Positions 1 through 5,004 are shown, numbered from the stretch's first letter. The stretch is 7,875 nucleotides of DNA from an uncultured Spongiibacteraceae bacterium (GCA_937969395.1 CALBVI010000223.1:1-7875); one strand, 5' to 3'. Notes: a model not told the origin generated them from the letters alone. Program-made: numbers and translations.

Positions 1-332
1 AAGCTCTAATTGAATATCGAGAGCCTATTGCTCCGCTAATGGAGGAGCTACGGACTTACGGCTGGGATTCGGACGTAGATTTGTCAACGCTAAACCCTGA
101 GCATGTAATTAGTGTTTTAGATAAGTTTCGATCAAATCATATTAGTGCCACTGAAGTTCGGAATTGGGCAAATGCTGTTGAACGAAGAGAAGATATAGCC
201 CTAAAACCTAGTCACAAAGATACTTTAGATGAAATGGTGTTTTGGTTAGCAAACCCAGCTTTGAATTTTCCAATCACCACAGAGTTGGCTGGCCGAGTAA
301 TTAGCAACTTAAAGGCAAATCATGCCGTCTAG
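1..332 (+). CDS. Cassette 1 protein of unknown function, 5' end outside window
   Basis: The frame is open from base 3 to the TAG at 330-332. An ATG at 39 would give 97 residues, but twelve codons before it are also open and read like protein (ALIEYREPIAPL), and no ribosome binding site precedes 39 (the GGAGGA lies just behind it). The true start is therefore probably left of the window. The product is acidic, looks helical and soluble, and has no signal peptide or membrane segment. A stretch with HVISVLDKF, a WANAVERREDI block and a C-terminal helix resembles small conserved proteins of unknown function I have seen annotated only as hypothetical. I cannot assign a role. The gene ends three bases before the R'' box of attC1. 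Confidence 0.75.
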   Translation, partial: ALIEYREPIAPLMEELRTYGWDSDVDLSTLNPEHVISVLDKFRSNHISATEVRNWANAVERREDIALKPSHKDTLDEMVFWLANPALNFPITTELAGRVISNLKANHAV

Positions 333-334
333 CC

Positions 335-407
335 ATTTAACAAGCAAAGGCAGCATCGCCCTTCGGGCTGGACGCGCTAACGCGCGCCGCTGCTTTGGGC
401 GTTATAT
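335..407 (+). other. attC1 recombination site (73 bases)
   Basis: R'' is ATTTAAC (335-341) and R' is GTTATAT (401-407). After the AAG spacer, the arm CAAAG-G-CAGC pairs with GCTG-CTTTG before the GGC spacer, leaving one extrahelical G. The terminal part is GC rich and carries CTGGAC followed by a GCGCTAACGCGC hairpin. Crossover is expected between G401 and T402. Confidence 0.95.
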
Positions 408-410
408 TTC

Positions 411-800
411 ATGGAGAGAGTTGTGCGATTAAAAAAATGGTGGTGTAGTGCCATTAATCAAAAAGCGGATCCAAATTATATTAAACATTGCTTCTGTATC
501 GGCTGGTCAGCAGTACTTGTAAGCCTCGCTATGGATTTCTTAGTTCAAAACTGTTCGGGATGGTTCCCGCGATCGGGAGCAATTTTATGCATGCTATCAA
601 TAGCTGCTGAATTCAGAATGAACCAACTTAATAAATTAGCCTTGATTAGGGGCTCCGAAGAACAAATAAAAGCCATTTACGCACTTGATGATAATGTACC
701 TTATGAGTCAGTATATGAGAAAAGTGTAAAGCTATGTGCGCATTTATCAATTGCATGCGGCACAGTAATTTGGGCGTATGGTGATTTACTAAAAATATAA
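411..800 (+). CDS. Cassette 2 small integral membrane protein, unknown function
   Basis: This encodes 129 residues from ATG 411, or 125 from an in-frame GTG at 423. The ATG is only nine bases from the cassette crossover and has no Shine-Dalgarno site, whereas GGAGAGAG sits directly before the GTG, so GTG 423 may be the real start. Hydrophobic segments lie at about residues 27-45, 52-66 and 106-125. The linker between the second and third is charged (about 67-105), and the N-terminus is basic and tryptophan rich (LKKWW). No enzymatic motif is visible. The TAA stop lies inside the R'' box of attC2, so the recombination site supplies the end of the gene. I do not recognise the family beyond its likeness to other small cassette membrane proteins. 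Confidence 0.8.
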   Translation: MERVVRLKKWWCSAINQKADPNYIKHCFCIGWSAVLVSLAMDFLVQNCSGWFPRSGAILCMLSIAAEFRMNQLNKLALIRGSEEQIKAIYALDDNVPYESVYEKSVKLCAHLSIACGTVIWAYGDLLKI

Positions 801-860
801 CAAGTTAAGTCAGTCGGACACAAAAACTGCGTTTTTGGTCCGCTGCTTAAGGCGTTAACA
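795..860 (+). other. attC2 recombination site (66 bases)
   Basis: R'' is ATATAAC (795-801), the exact reverse complement of the start of cassette 2 (GTTATAT), and R' is GTTAACA (854-860). The arms TTAAG-T-CAG-T-CGGAC and GTCCG-CTG-CTTAA pair with two bulged T residues. The terminal loop carries an AAAAAC/GTTTTT hairpin. Confidence 0.95.
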
Positions 861-889
861 CTACAATAAACTGGAAAAGGAACTTCTAA

Positions 890-1414
890 ATGAAGCATAT
901 ACTAACAATCTTAACTCTTAGCCTATTCGCATCAACTGCAAGCGCAGGCATTATCAATATCACTGCATTTATTGATGGTACCTCGGAGCTAGTGATCGAA
1001 GATGACACAATGTTTTGGCATCATAGCGCTTGGGCCGCACCCGGGAGATGGTCTGGAAATGACTATCCAACAACAGTGAATGGCATAGAGTGGCTGCCAG
1101 AATGGCCTGTAGCTGGTCGTAATGACTTCTGCGATTGTGATTCATCATCTATAACAGGGCTATTCCCCGCATTAAGCGAATTATCGGATATATCTCTATC
1201 ACTTATCAGTGGTCGTGGAACGGTGTCACTACTTGATTCTCCCTCTTCATCAAACAATCACCGAATGGAAATAGAATTCGATGATTATTACTTTGGGGGC
1301 GCTGAATGGTATGAAATTGAAATATCATATTATTCAGTACCAGAACCGAGTTCGTTATTTTTGTTATCTGCTGGTCTAATGGGTTTGGTGCTACGTAGAA
1401 AGCGTAAGTGTTAA
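890..1414 (+). CDS. Cassette 3 PEP-CTERM sorting-signal protein
   Basis: A 174-residue exported protein. Residues 1-19 form a signal peptide with a predicted cut after ASA19. The C-terminus has the three-part PEP-CTERM signal: VPEP at 150-153, a hydrophobic helix to about residue 168, and a basic RRKRK tail followed by a final Cys. Proteins with this signal are sorted by an exosortase/EpsH-type membrane enzyme and are typical of bacteria that make exopolysaccharide. The middle domain has HHSAWAAPGRW, a PTTVNGIEW block, a cysteine cluster (CDCDSSS) and an aromatic AEWYEIEI strand. This reads like a beta-rich domain that I have seen in other PEP-CTERM proteins but cannot name. AAGGAA (877-882) lies seven bases before ATG 890. 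The stop lies inside the R'' box of attC3. No exosortase gene is in the window. Confidence 0.9.
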   Translation: MKHILTILTLSLFASTASAGIINITAFIDGTSELVIEDDTMFWHHSAWAAPGRWSGNDYPTTVNGIEWLPEWPVAGRNDFCDCDSSSITGLFPALSELSDISLSLISGRGTVSLLDSPSSSNNHRMEIEFDDYYFGGAEWYEIEISYYSVPEPSSLFLLSAGLMGLVLRRKRKC

Positions 1415-1492
1415 CAAGTTTGTCAACGAACGCCACTTCGTGGCTGGACAGTCAAACCTGCGGTTTGTCTGCCCGTTACAAAGGCGTTATGA
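1409..1492 (+). other. attC3 recombination site (84 bases)
   Basis: R'' is TGTTAAC (1409-1415), the exact complement of the start of cassette 3, and R' is GTTATGA (1486-1492). The arms TTTGT-C-AACG and CGTT-ACAAA pair around an extrahelical C. The terminal part holds a CGCCAC/GTGGC hairpin and a CAAACC/GGTTTG hairpin, the second shared with attC4. Confidence 0.95.
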
Positions 1493-1860
1493 GGCAAAAG
1501 CATTTAAGTGTTTGTGCTAACCGAAAAGTGGAAAGATCGCAATTCGGTAGCCAAGTTAGCAGTCTAGCCTCAGTAGTTTCGCTAATTACACTGGTATAGT
1601 TCGAATAACATTGAGTGTGGTAAATAAGTTCGGTTGTCAGCAGTTGTGTTTTGCCGAACATCTATTTAATCTGCTAACGCTAAGCAGCGGTGTAAGGTTT
1701 ATAGCAAGTATATTAAAAGGCATTTATCAGCACCGCAGTAAACATAAGGAGCAGTGTTTTATGGTTTTCTTTTTAAAGTCCACAGCTCATAACAAATTAA
1801 TCAAAGTTCGCCTGCGGCTGGACAGCCAAACCGTCGGTTTGTCTGCCCTTTATTAAGGCG
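1487..1860 (+). mobile_element. Cassette 4, no convincing protein gene, hairpin-rich
   Basis: A complete 374-base cassette without a gene of normal quality. The frames seen are 1489-1599 (ATG one base after the cassette border, 36 residues, no ribosome site), 1611-1856 (TTG start, 81 residues, running through the attC) and, inside that frame, ATG 1761 with AAGGAG at 1746-1751 but only eleven codons before the attC begins. Dyads are visible at 1520-1525 with 1543-1548 (ACCGAA/TTCGGT, extended by GCT/AGC), at 1516-1521 with 1555-1560 (GCTAAC/GTTAGC, competing with the first), at 1628-1633 with 1654-1659 (GTTCGG/CCGAAC), and at 1671-1675 with 1683-1687 (CTGCT/AGCAG). It may encode a structured RNA, carry a promoter for downstream cassettes, or be a decayed gene. 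None of these is proven. Confidence 0.75.
1761..1856 (+). CDS. Possible 31-residue peptide in cassette 4
   Basis: ATG 1761 follows AAGGAG (1746-1751) at a spacing of nine bases, which is the best ribosome site in this cassette. The peptide starts MVFFLKSTAHNK and then reads through attC4 until a TAA at 1854-1856. About two thirds of it is translated recombination site, so it is probably not a functional protein. It is listed only because of the good ribosome site. Confidence 0.2.
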   Translation: MVFFLKSTAHNKLIKVRLRLDSQTVGLSALY

Positions 1861-1866
1861 TTAACT
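1787..1866 (+). other. attC4 recombination site (80 bases)
   Basis: R'' is TCATAAC (1787-1793), the exact complement of the cassette 4 start GTTATGA, and R' is GTTAACT (1860-1866). The arms TTAAT-C-AAAG and CTTT-ATTAA pair with an extrahelical C. The terminal segment (GCTGGACAG, then CAAACC/GGTTTG, then TCTGCC) is nearly the same as in attC3. Confidence 0.95.
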
Positions 1867-1879
1867 GTACAGGCTGAGA

Positions 1880-2386
1880 ATGAAAAATATATTAATAGCC
1901 ATATTCCTGACTCTAATCTATACCAATCATGCCATGGCATATGAGCGCCATGAATTTGAACTAAATATCCCAGCAAAATACGAGATTGAGGAATATAAAA
2001 GTGATCTCAAAAACTGGGTTAATTCATTGATTATAGGTGTTGGGTATAAATCCAAAGACATCACAAAGAACATATTTTTAAAAACCTCTATCCCAATAAA
2101 TGTGAACGGCCAGAAAATAGACGGGGCCGTCTACCAGAACAAAGATAATCCAAATCAATACTACATATCTAAACCAAAAAATACGGTCATAGATTTTACA
2201 TCACAATTAGTGGGCACAATGGGCGTTGCAGGCATCACTTCACATCCAACACCTAGCGGGCGTATGATAGTAGTATTAGCTCCCCAAAAAAACATGAGTA
2301 TTCTTGGGGTAACATTAGACTTCACAGTTAAAACACAAGTAAGAAAGCCAGTATTTGAAGGCAATTATGTCTCTTATGAATGGTGA
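1880..2386 (+). CDS. Cassette 5 secreted protein of unknown function
   Basis: The product has 168 residues. Residues 1-20 form a signal peptide (MKNIL, then a hydrophobic core, ending AMA20), with cleavage expected before YERHEF, so the protein should be periplasmic or exported. The mature part is lysine rich with alternating hydrophobic residues, suggesting beta strands, and has a glycine-rich stretch (VGTMGVAGITSHPTPSGR) near residues 110-130. There are no cysteines, so it is neither a lipoprotein nor disulfide bonded. No family was recognised. ATG 1880 lies 19 bases after the cassette border, with only a weak AGGCTGAG ribosome site. The stop is three bases before the R'' box of attC5. The gene is more A+T rich than the gor and phnE genes of the flank, as is common for cassettes. 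Confidence 0.8.
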   Translation: MKNILIAIFLTLIYTNHAMAYERHEFELNIPAKYEIEEYKSDLKNWVNSLIIGVGYKSKDITKNIFLKTSIPINVNGQKIDGAVYQNKDNPNQYYISKPKNTVIDFTSQLVGTMGVAGITSHPTPSGRMIVVLAPQKNMSILGVTLDFTVKTQVRKPVFEGNYVSYEW

Positions 2387-2389
2387 AAC

Positions 2390-2470
2390 AGTTAACAAGG
2401 CCATCAAAAATCGCGCGTTTCACGCGCTGGACTCGCAACAAGTTGCTCGCCTTTTATGGCGGCGTTATGT
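2390..2470 (+). other. attC5 recombination site (81 bases)
   Basis: R'' is AGTTAAC (2390-2396), the exact complement of the cassette 5 start GTTAACT, and R' is GTTATGT (2464-2470). The arms GCCAT-C-AAAA and TTTT-ATGGC pair with an extrahelical C. The terminal part holds CGCG/CGCG and GCAACAAGTTGC hairpins and the CTGGAC word. Confidence 0.95.
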
Positions 2471-2516
2471 GCTGGCATCGATTAAAGTGCTGCTATTAGT
2501 AACGAGATAGGATTTT

Positions 2517-2795
2517 ATGAAAAATATATTAACGAGAATGTTTTGGCCAATATTGAAGTTCTTCGAAGTGGGTGAGACTCCAGCTAATTATAAAAATTCT
2601 CACAGAGTTGCCTTAAATGTTTTAGGTGCTCTATTCATATTTCTATCGCTCGCTTCAGCGGCAGCTGCTTCTTCCGTTGGTGGGCTAGCTTCACTTATTC
2701 CCGTGATAATTTTCTTTTCTGTGGGTTTCGTCGCAGTCGTTGTAGGGGTGCTTGGTTCAAGTAGTGCTGTTTCAAAAATATGGGGTACTAAATAA
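2517..2795 (+). CDS. Cassette 6 two-helix membrane protein
   Basis: A 92-residue protein. A polar N-terminus (FWPILKFFEVGETPANYKNSH) is followed by two hydrophobic segments at about residues 31-51 and 58-79, and by a short conserved-looking tail ending SKIWGTK. The pattern FWP-ILK-FE-GE...NYKxSHR and the terminal KIWGTK match, from memory, a family of small uncharacterised membrane proteins repeatedly met in marine integron cassettes. I know of no established function. A TAGGA ribosome site sits four bases before ATG 2517, inside a 52-base leader. The stop is before the R'' box of attC6. Confidence 0.85.
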   Translation: MKNILTRMFWPILKFFEVGETPANYKNSHRVALNVLGALFIFLSLASAAAASSVGGLASLIPVIIFFSVGFVAVVVGVLGSSSAVSKIWGTK

Positions 2796-2799
2796 AAAC

Positions 2800-2862
2800 A
2801 CATAACAAGTGTGTCAACCGGATTCGGCACTGCATGCCTCTCCAGTTACACAGGCGTTATAA
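2800..2862 (+). other. attC6 recombination site (63 bases)
   Basis: R'' is ACATAAC (2800-2806), the exact complement of the cassette 6 start GTTATGT, and R' is GTTATAA (2856-2862). The arms TGTGT-C-AAC and GTT-ACACA pair with an extrahelical C. The loop is short (GGCACTGCATGCC), making this the smallest of attC1 to attC7. Confidence 0.93.
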
Positions 2863-2871
2863 CTACTAAAT

Positions 2872-3264
2872 ATGCGAACCTTACTAATCATTCTTGTGTT
2901 ATCTCTTTTGGGTTGTGCGACTACAATTCCTCTCGAGGAAAATGAGATCAGGCGAGGTATTGTTGGTTATTGGTCGCATACGTCAGATGATGGCTTAAAT
3001 GTTGCTCATCAATCGTTTGAACTTGAATCGGGAGGGACAGGGGTCTTTCGTTTTTCTATAGGTACTTTCGGAGATAAGGATGTGGGCGTTTGGAGATTAC
3101 AAGATAGTGTCCTCCATATCATGGTAAATGAACGTGGTGGTGATTTGTTGTCTTGGGTGGCTATGGATGAGACCTACGAAATTTTGTCTCTTTCTTCAAA
3201 GACTATGAAGCTTAAAAAACAATCTTCAGGTGATATCTATGTCTTCAAGCGTAAAAGGTTATAA
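2872..3264 (+). CDS. Cassette 7 lipoprotein, lipocalin-like
   Basis: The product has 130 residues. A lipoprotein signal peptide ends in the lipobox LLGC, with Cys15 as the modified residue. Ala at +2 predicts sorting to the outer membrane. The mature protein has GYWSHTSDDG, then VWRLQDSVLHI, then a YEILSLSSKTMKLKK strand pair and a final YVFKRKR. This order (G-x-W near the start, W-x-L-x-x-x-x-L in the middle, basic aromatic end) is that of small lipocalin-like/calycin domains found in many uncharacterised lipoproteins. The ligand is unknown and the fold is an inference. ATG 2872 is 15 bases from the cassette border without a clear ribosome site. The TAA stop lies in the R'' box of attC7. Confidence 0.85.
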   Translation: MRTLLIILVLSLLGCATTIPLEENEIRRGIVGYWSHTSDDGLNVAHQSFELESGGTGVFRFSIGTFGDKDVGVWRLQDSVLHIMVNERGGDLLSWVAMDETYEILSLSSKTMKLKKQSSGDIYVFKRKRL

Positions 3265-3346
3265 CAAGTTGCTCAAACATCGTTCCGGCCAAAAAAACGG
3301 CCTCCACTGGACTCGCTAACGCTCGCCGTTTAGCAAGGCGTTATGT
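3259..3346 (+). other. attC7 recombination site (88 bases)
   Basis: R'' is TTATAAC (3259-3265), the exact complement of the cassette 7 start GTTATAA, and R' is GTTATGT (3340-3346). The arms TTGCT-C-AAAC and GTTT-AGCAA pair with an extrahelical C. Inside are a GGCC-A7-CGGCC type hairpin and CTGGACTCGCTAACGCTCGCC-like terminal sequence. Confidence 0.95.
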
Positions 3347-3362
3347 ATTAAACGAGTAGATA

Positions 3363-3647
3363 GTGAAGAAAAATAAATTAGGACTAATACTCATTGAAAC
3401 TGATCTAAGAATTGCATGGATAGTAAGGATTTGCTGTCTACTGATTATGATCATGCCTCTCTGGGATATTTTCGAAGCACTTTCAACGGGAGAAATCCAG
3501 AGAGGAACTAGAACGCGGGTATTAGATGATTCTCCCTTTCTATTTTATTCAGGGCTGATGGTAAAGGTTGCTTACGCATCGCTATTGGCTTATTTCGGTA
3601 TCTTTGGTGTTATAAAGAAAAGTAAAGGTAGTGATGAAAATACATAA
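3363..3647 (+). CDS. Cassette 8 small membrane protein
   Basis: The product has 94 residues from a GTG start at 3363, with only a weak GAG ribosome site at 3354-3356. Two hydrophobic segments lie at about residues 17-37 (with a CC pair at 24-25) and 58-84. They are separated by a charged loop with RGTRTR, and the tail is polar (KKSKGSDENT). There is no signal peptide and no enzymatic motif. The TAA stop is part of the R'' box (ACATAAC) of the damaged attC8. The family is not recognised. Its cassette lacks an intact 3' recombination site, so it should not be excised as a normal single cassette. Confidence 0.75.
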   Translation: MKKNKLGLILIETDLRIAWIVRICCLLIMIMPLWDIFEALSTGEIQRGTRTRVLDDSPFLFYSGLMVKVAYASLLAYFGIFGVIKKSKGSDENT

Positions 3648-3660
3648 CAAGTGACTATGG
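3642..3660 (+). other. attC8 remnant, only the R''-L'' half
   Basis: ACATAAC (3642-3648) is the exact complement of the cassette 8 start GTTATGT and is followed by the AAG spacer and TGACT-A-TGG, as in the other sites. The partner arm (expected ACCA-AGTCA-GGC-GTTA) is not found downstream, so the site has been cut in the middle. Confidence 0.75.
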
Positions 3661-3967
3661 TTCCTCGCTAGGGTTTTAAACCGTTTGCTGAAACATGGGT
3701 TTTAATTTCGGATAGTGCAGTAAGCATTAAAGATTCTTCTCTCGGGACCAGTAAACAGTGTTATCGATAATGATAAGAATATTGATGATAGCGTTGTGAT
3801 TAACGTTAAATTCTTGATGTTGAGCGGAAGGGTGTCACCTTAAAGCTAAACTATTTCACGTTATTGTAGGTTTTTTAGCTCAGCTGTAAGTGTTTATAGG
3901 CGTTTTCATGAAAAAGATGCTTTATATCGCTGATATTCTCCATTTTAAAAAATGTCAGGGTTAGTAT

Positions 3968-4120
3968 GTGAATTCTGTATCTGGCTTAGTGGGGTACTTT
4001 GTATATAATGGTGTTTTAAGTTCAGACGTAATTAGAATCGCCGCCATCATAAGCTCGATTGCATCACTGGCGATAATGTTCCATAGTGTGAATATATTTG
4101 GCAGGGGATTTTGTGACTAA
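3968..4120 (+). CDS. Possible 50-residue hydrophobic peptide
   Basis: GTG 3968 has AGGG (3957-3960) seven bases upstream, and the frame stays open to TAA 4118-4120. The peptide has a hydrophobic core (IRIAAIISSIASLAIMF) long enough for one membrane helix. The stop overlaps the GTG (4113) of the next small frame. There are no homologues I can name. It may be a remnant. Confidence 0.25.
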   Translation: MNSVSGLVGYFVYNGVLSSDVIRIAAIISSIASLAIMFHSVNIFGRGFCD

Positions 4121-4208
4121 ATTGCTAGTACGAGTTCCCAACAGCCAATCAATGATCGTCTTTGTCTGGATAACCTGCTCAGCAGTTCGTCTATTACTTT
4201 GGCGCTAA
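4113..4208 (+). CDS. Possible 31-residue peptide overlapping the previous frame
   Basis: GTG 4113 overlaps the preceding stop (GTGACTAA) and has GGGGA (4104-4108) a few bases upstream. The peptide begins VTKLLVRVPN and has a hydrophobic stretch (MIVFVWITCSAVRLLLW). It ends 21 bases before the GTG of the HTH-like gene. The overlap suggests translational coupling, but the length makes chance likely. Confidence 0.2.
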   Translation: MTKLLVRVPNSQSMIVFVWITCSAVRLLLWR

Positions 4209-4229
4209 ATTTTAGAGGGTTATATTGTA

Positions 4230-4496
4230 GTGCAAGATAAAATTACCATAATAGTTGATTACCTTAACAGTGTTAAAACACGCTGTACCTATAATGCCGC
4301 GGCTAAAGCTTTAGGTATTACTCCGCAGGCAGTGAAGAAGTTATTGGGTGATCGCGAACCTGAAAAATCTTGGCTTGTTAGTTCAGGGACTGGTGATCCA
4401 GCGAGTTATACTGAAGAAGAGAAGCATCCTGAGCTTTATCGTACAAAGCGCATTATTACATCGGCGGAAGTTTTAACACGAAATTTAGACCTATAA
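4230..4496 (+). CDS. Small HTH-like conserved protein
   Basis: The product has 88 residues from a GTG start at 4230, with AGAGGG at 4214-4219 as ribosome site. Residues 20-39 (TYNAAAKALGITPQAVKKLL) form a clear helix-turn-helix with the Ala/Gly-x-x-x-Gly pattern. Behind it come SWLVSSGTGDPASY (47-60) and HPEL (66-69). The order HTH, W-x-V-x-x-x-T-G-x-P, HPEL is reminiscent of small conserved gammaproteobacterial proteins and, more loosely, of the C-terminal winged helix of alkyltransferase-like proteins (which also carry HPxL after the wHTH). That link is only an inference, and the catalytic PCHR motif is absent. A DNA-binding role is likely and its target unknown. It lies 288 bases upstream of the cold-shock gene, on the same strand. 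Confidence 0.75.
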   Translation: MQDKITIIVDYLNSVKTRCTYNAAAKALGITPQAVKKLLGDREPEKSWLVSSGTGDPASYTEEEKHPELYRTKRIITSAEVLTRNLDL

Positions 4497-4506
4497 GGCG
4501 TTAATA
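4491..4506 (+). other. Possible relic of an attC 3' half
   Basis: AAGGCGTTAATA (4495-4506) has the GGC spacer and GTTA core seen in the intact attC sites, and the bases behind it (AGGCTGA at 4510-4516) resemble those behind attC4. No matching R''-L'' arm precedes it, and the HTH gene stop lies within it. It could be coincidence. Confidence 0.2.
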
Positions 4507-4522
4507 AATAGGCTGAACTCTG

Positions 4523-4551
4523 TTGATATGGATACTAAATAGAGATTTAAA
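4523..4551 (+). promoter_or_regulatory. Candidate promoter for the cold-shock gene
   Basis: TTGATA (4523-4528) and TTTAAA (4546-4551) are 17 bases apart, matching a sigma-70 promoter in five and four of six bases. Other possible -10 boxes (TATACT at 4656-4661 and 4721-4726) lack good -35 partners. Any of these would give the long untranslated leader usual for cold-shock mRNAs. Confidence 0.25.
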
Positions 4552-4784
4552 TCCTAAATATTGGTTTTGACGTATAAATATGCAAGAAATTTACAGTTAT
4601 TTGGTACTCAGCTCTGCTTGGGTATGAAAGAATGGCAGCATAATTAACATAAGAGTATACTTTTGGCGTGAATCTGCCTTTTATGGCTGGGCCGCAAGTT
4701 TCTAATGACAAAATTATCTTTATACTCGAACCGGTGAATTCGGGTATAAATTTTTATATTTCACCAACAATACGAGTAAAGAGC

Positions 4785-4991
4785 ATGAGTAAAGGAACAG
4801 TTAAATGGTTTAACGCCGATAAAGGTTTCGGTTTTATTACACCTGAAGATGGCAGTAAAGACTTGTTCGTTCACCATTCAGAAATTCAAGCTGGTGGCGG
4901 ATATGCAACATTGAATGACGGCCAAGCAGTTGAGTTTGAAGTTGGTCAAGGCCAGAAAGGTCCTTGTGCTAATAAAGTTACTCCTATTTAA
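4785..4991 (+). CDS. csp: Cold-shock protein, CspA family
   Basis: A 68-residue, single cold-shock domain protein of normal family length. It opens [10 protein letters not shown], carries the RNP1 nucleic-acid motif KGFGFI (13-18) and the RNP2-type motif LFVHHS (27-32), and ends [15 protein letters not shown]. Such proteins bind single-stranded RNA and DNA and act as RNA chaperones or antiterminators in the cytoplasm. The frame is open upstream to a GTG at 4668, but those 39 codons do not resemble the family, so ATG 4785 is the start and the upstream part is probably the mRNA leader. The ribosome site is weak (AAAGAG, 4778-4783). A compact attC-like site follows 14 bases after the stop, which would make this an integron cassette gene or a remnant of one. 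The sequence does not decide cold-inducible versus constitutive expression. Confidence 0.95.
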   Translation: MSKGTVKWFNADKGFGFITPEDGSKDLFVHHSEIQAGGGYATLNDGQAVEFEVGQGQKGPCANKVTPI

Positions 4992-5004
4992 GCTTAAGCT
5001 CCGC

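Larger units (their letters stand above)
1..3660 (+). mobile_element. Integron cassette array (cassettes 1 to 8, no integrase in window)
   Basis: Eight consecutive short units lie head to tail on the plus strand, each an optional gene followed by an attC site with the pattern TAACAA ... GGCGTTA. Crossover borders (after the G of GTTA) fall at 401, 854, 1486, 1860, 2464, 2856 and 3340, giving complete cassettes of 453, 632, 374, 604, 392 and 484 bases for units 2 to 7. In units 2 to 8 the seven bases at the cassette start are the exact reverse complement of that unit's own R'' box (for example GTTATGA and TCATAAC in unit 4). That is expected for units that were once closed circles. By the usual layout the integrase and attI would lie to the left, outside the window; an integrase-less attC cluster is equally possible. 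The array ends in a half attC site near 3660. Confidence 0.95.
3661..4229 (+). other. Gene-poor scar between the array and the HTH gene
   Basis: There is no convincing gene here. The first 250 bases hold stops in all frames, a perfect TTATCGATAA palindrome at 3761-3770 and an A+T-rich GATAATGATAAG stretch just behind it. Three very short plus-strand frames follow, each starting next to or overlapping the stop of the one before: ATG 3908 to 3964, GTG 3968 to 4120, and GTG 4113 to 4208. The second has a hydrophobic core. They could be debris of an older cassette or element. Confidence 0.5.

Noticed and set aside
1408..1599. 63-codon frame starting at GTG 1408
   Set aside because: It runs straight through attC3 across a cassette border, so most of it is translated recombination site.
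1611..1856. 81-codon frame in cassette 4
   Set aside because: It has a TTG start without a ribosome site, irregular composition and a C-terminus made of attC4. It is treated as non-coding apart from the small ATG 1761 frame listed with low confidence.
1..3660. CRISPR array
   Set aside because: The repeated elements are imperfect, palindromic, 63 to 88 bases long and separated by genes of 374 to 632 bases, which fits attC sites and not CRISPR repeats.
3766..3784. Fur-box-like GATAATGATAAG sequence
   Set aside because: It matches about 14 of 19 consensus positions, but in A+T-rich sequence, with a poor second half and no iron-related gene nearby.
4668..4784. N-terminal extension of the cold-shock protein from GTG 4668
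   Set aside because: The 39 extra residues do not resemble any cold-shock protein, and the family start MSKGTVKWF lies exactly at ATG 4785. This is more likely the mRNA leader.
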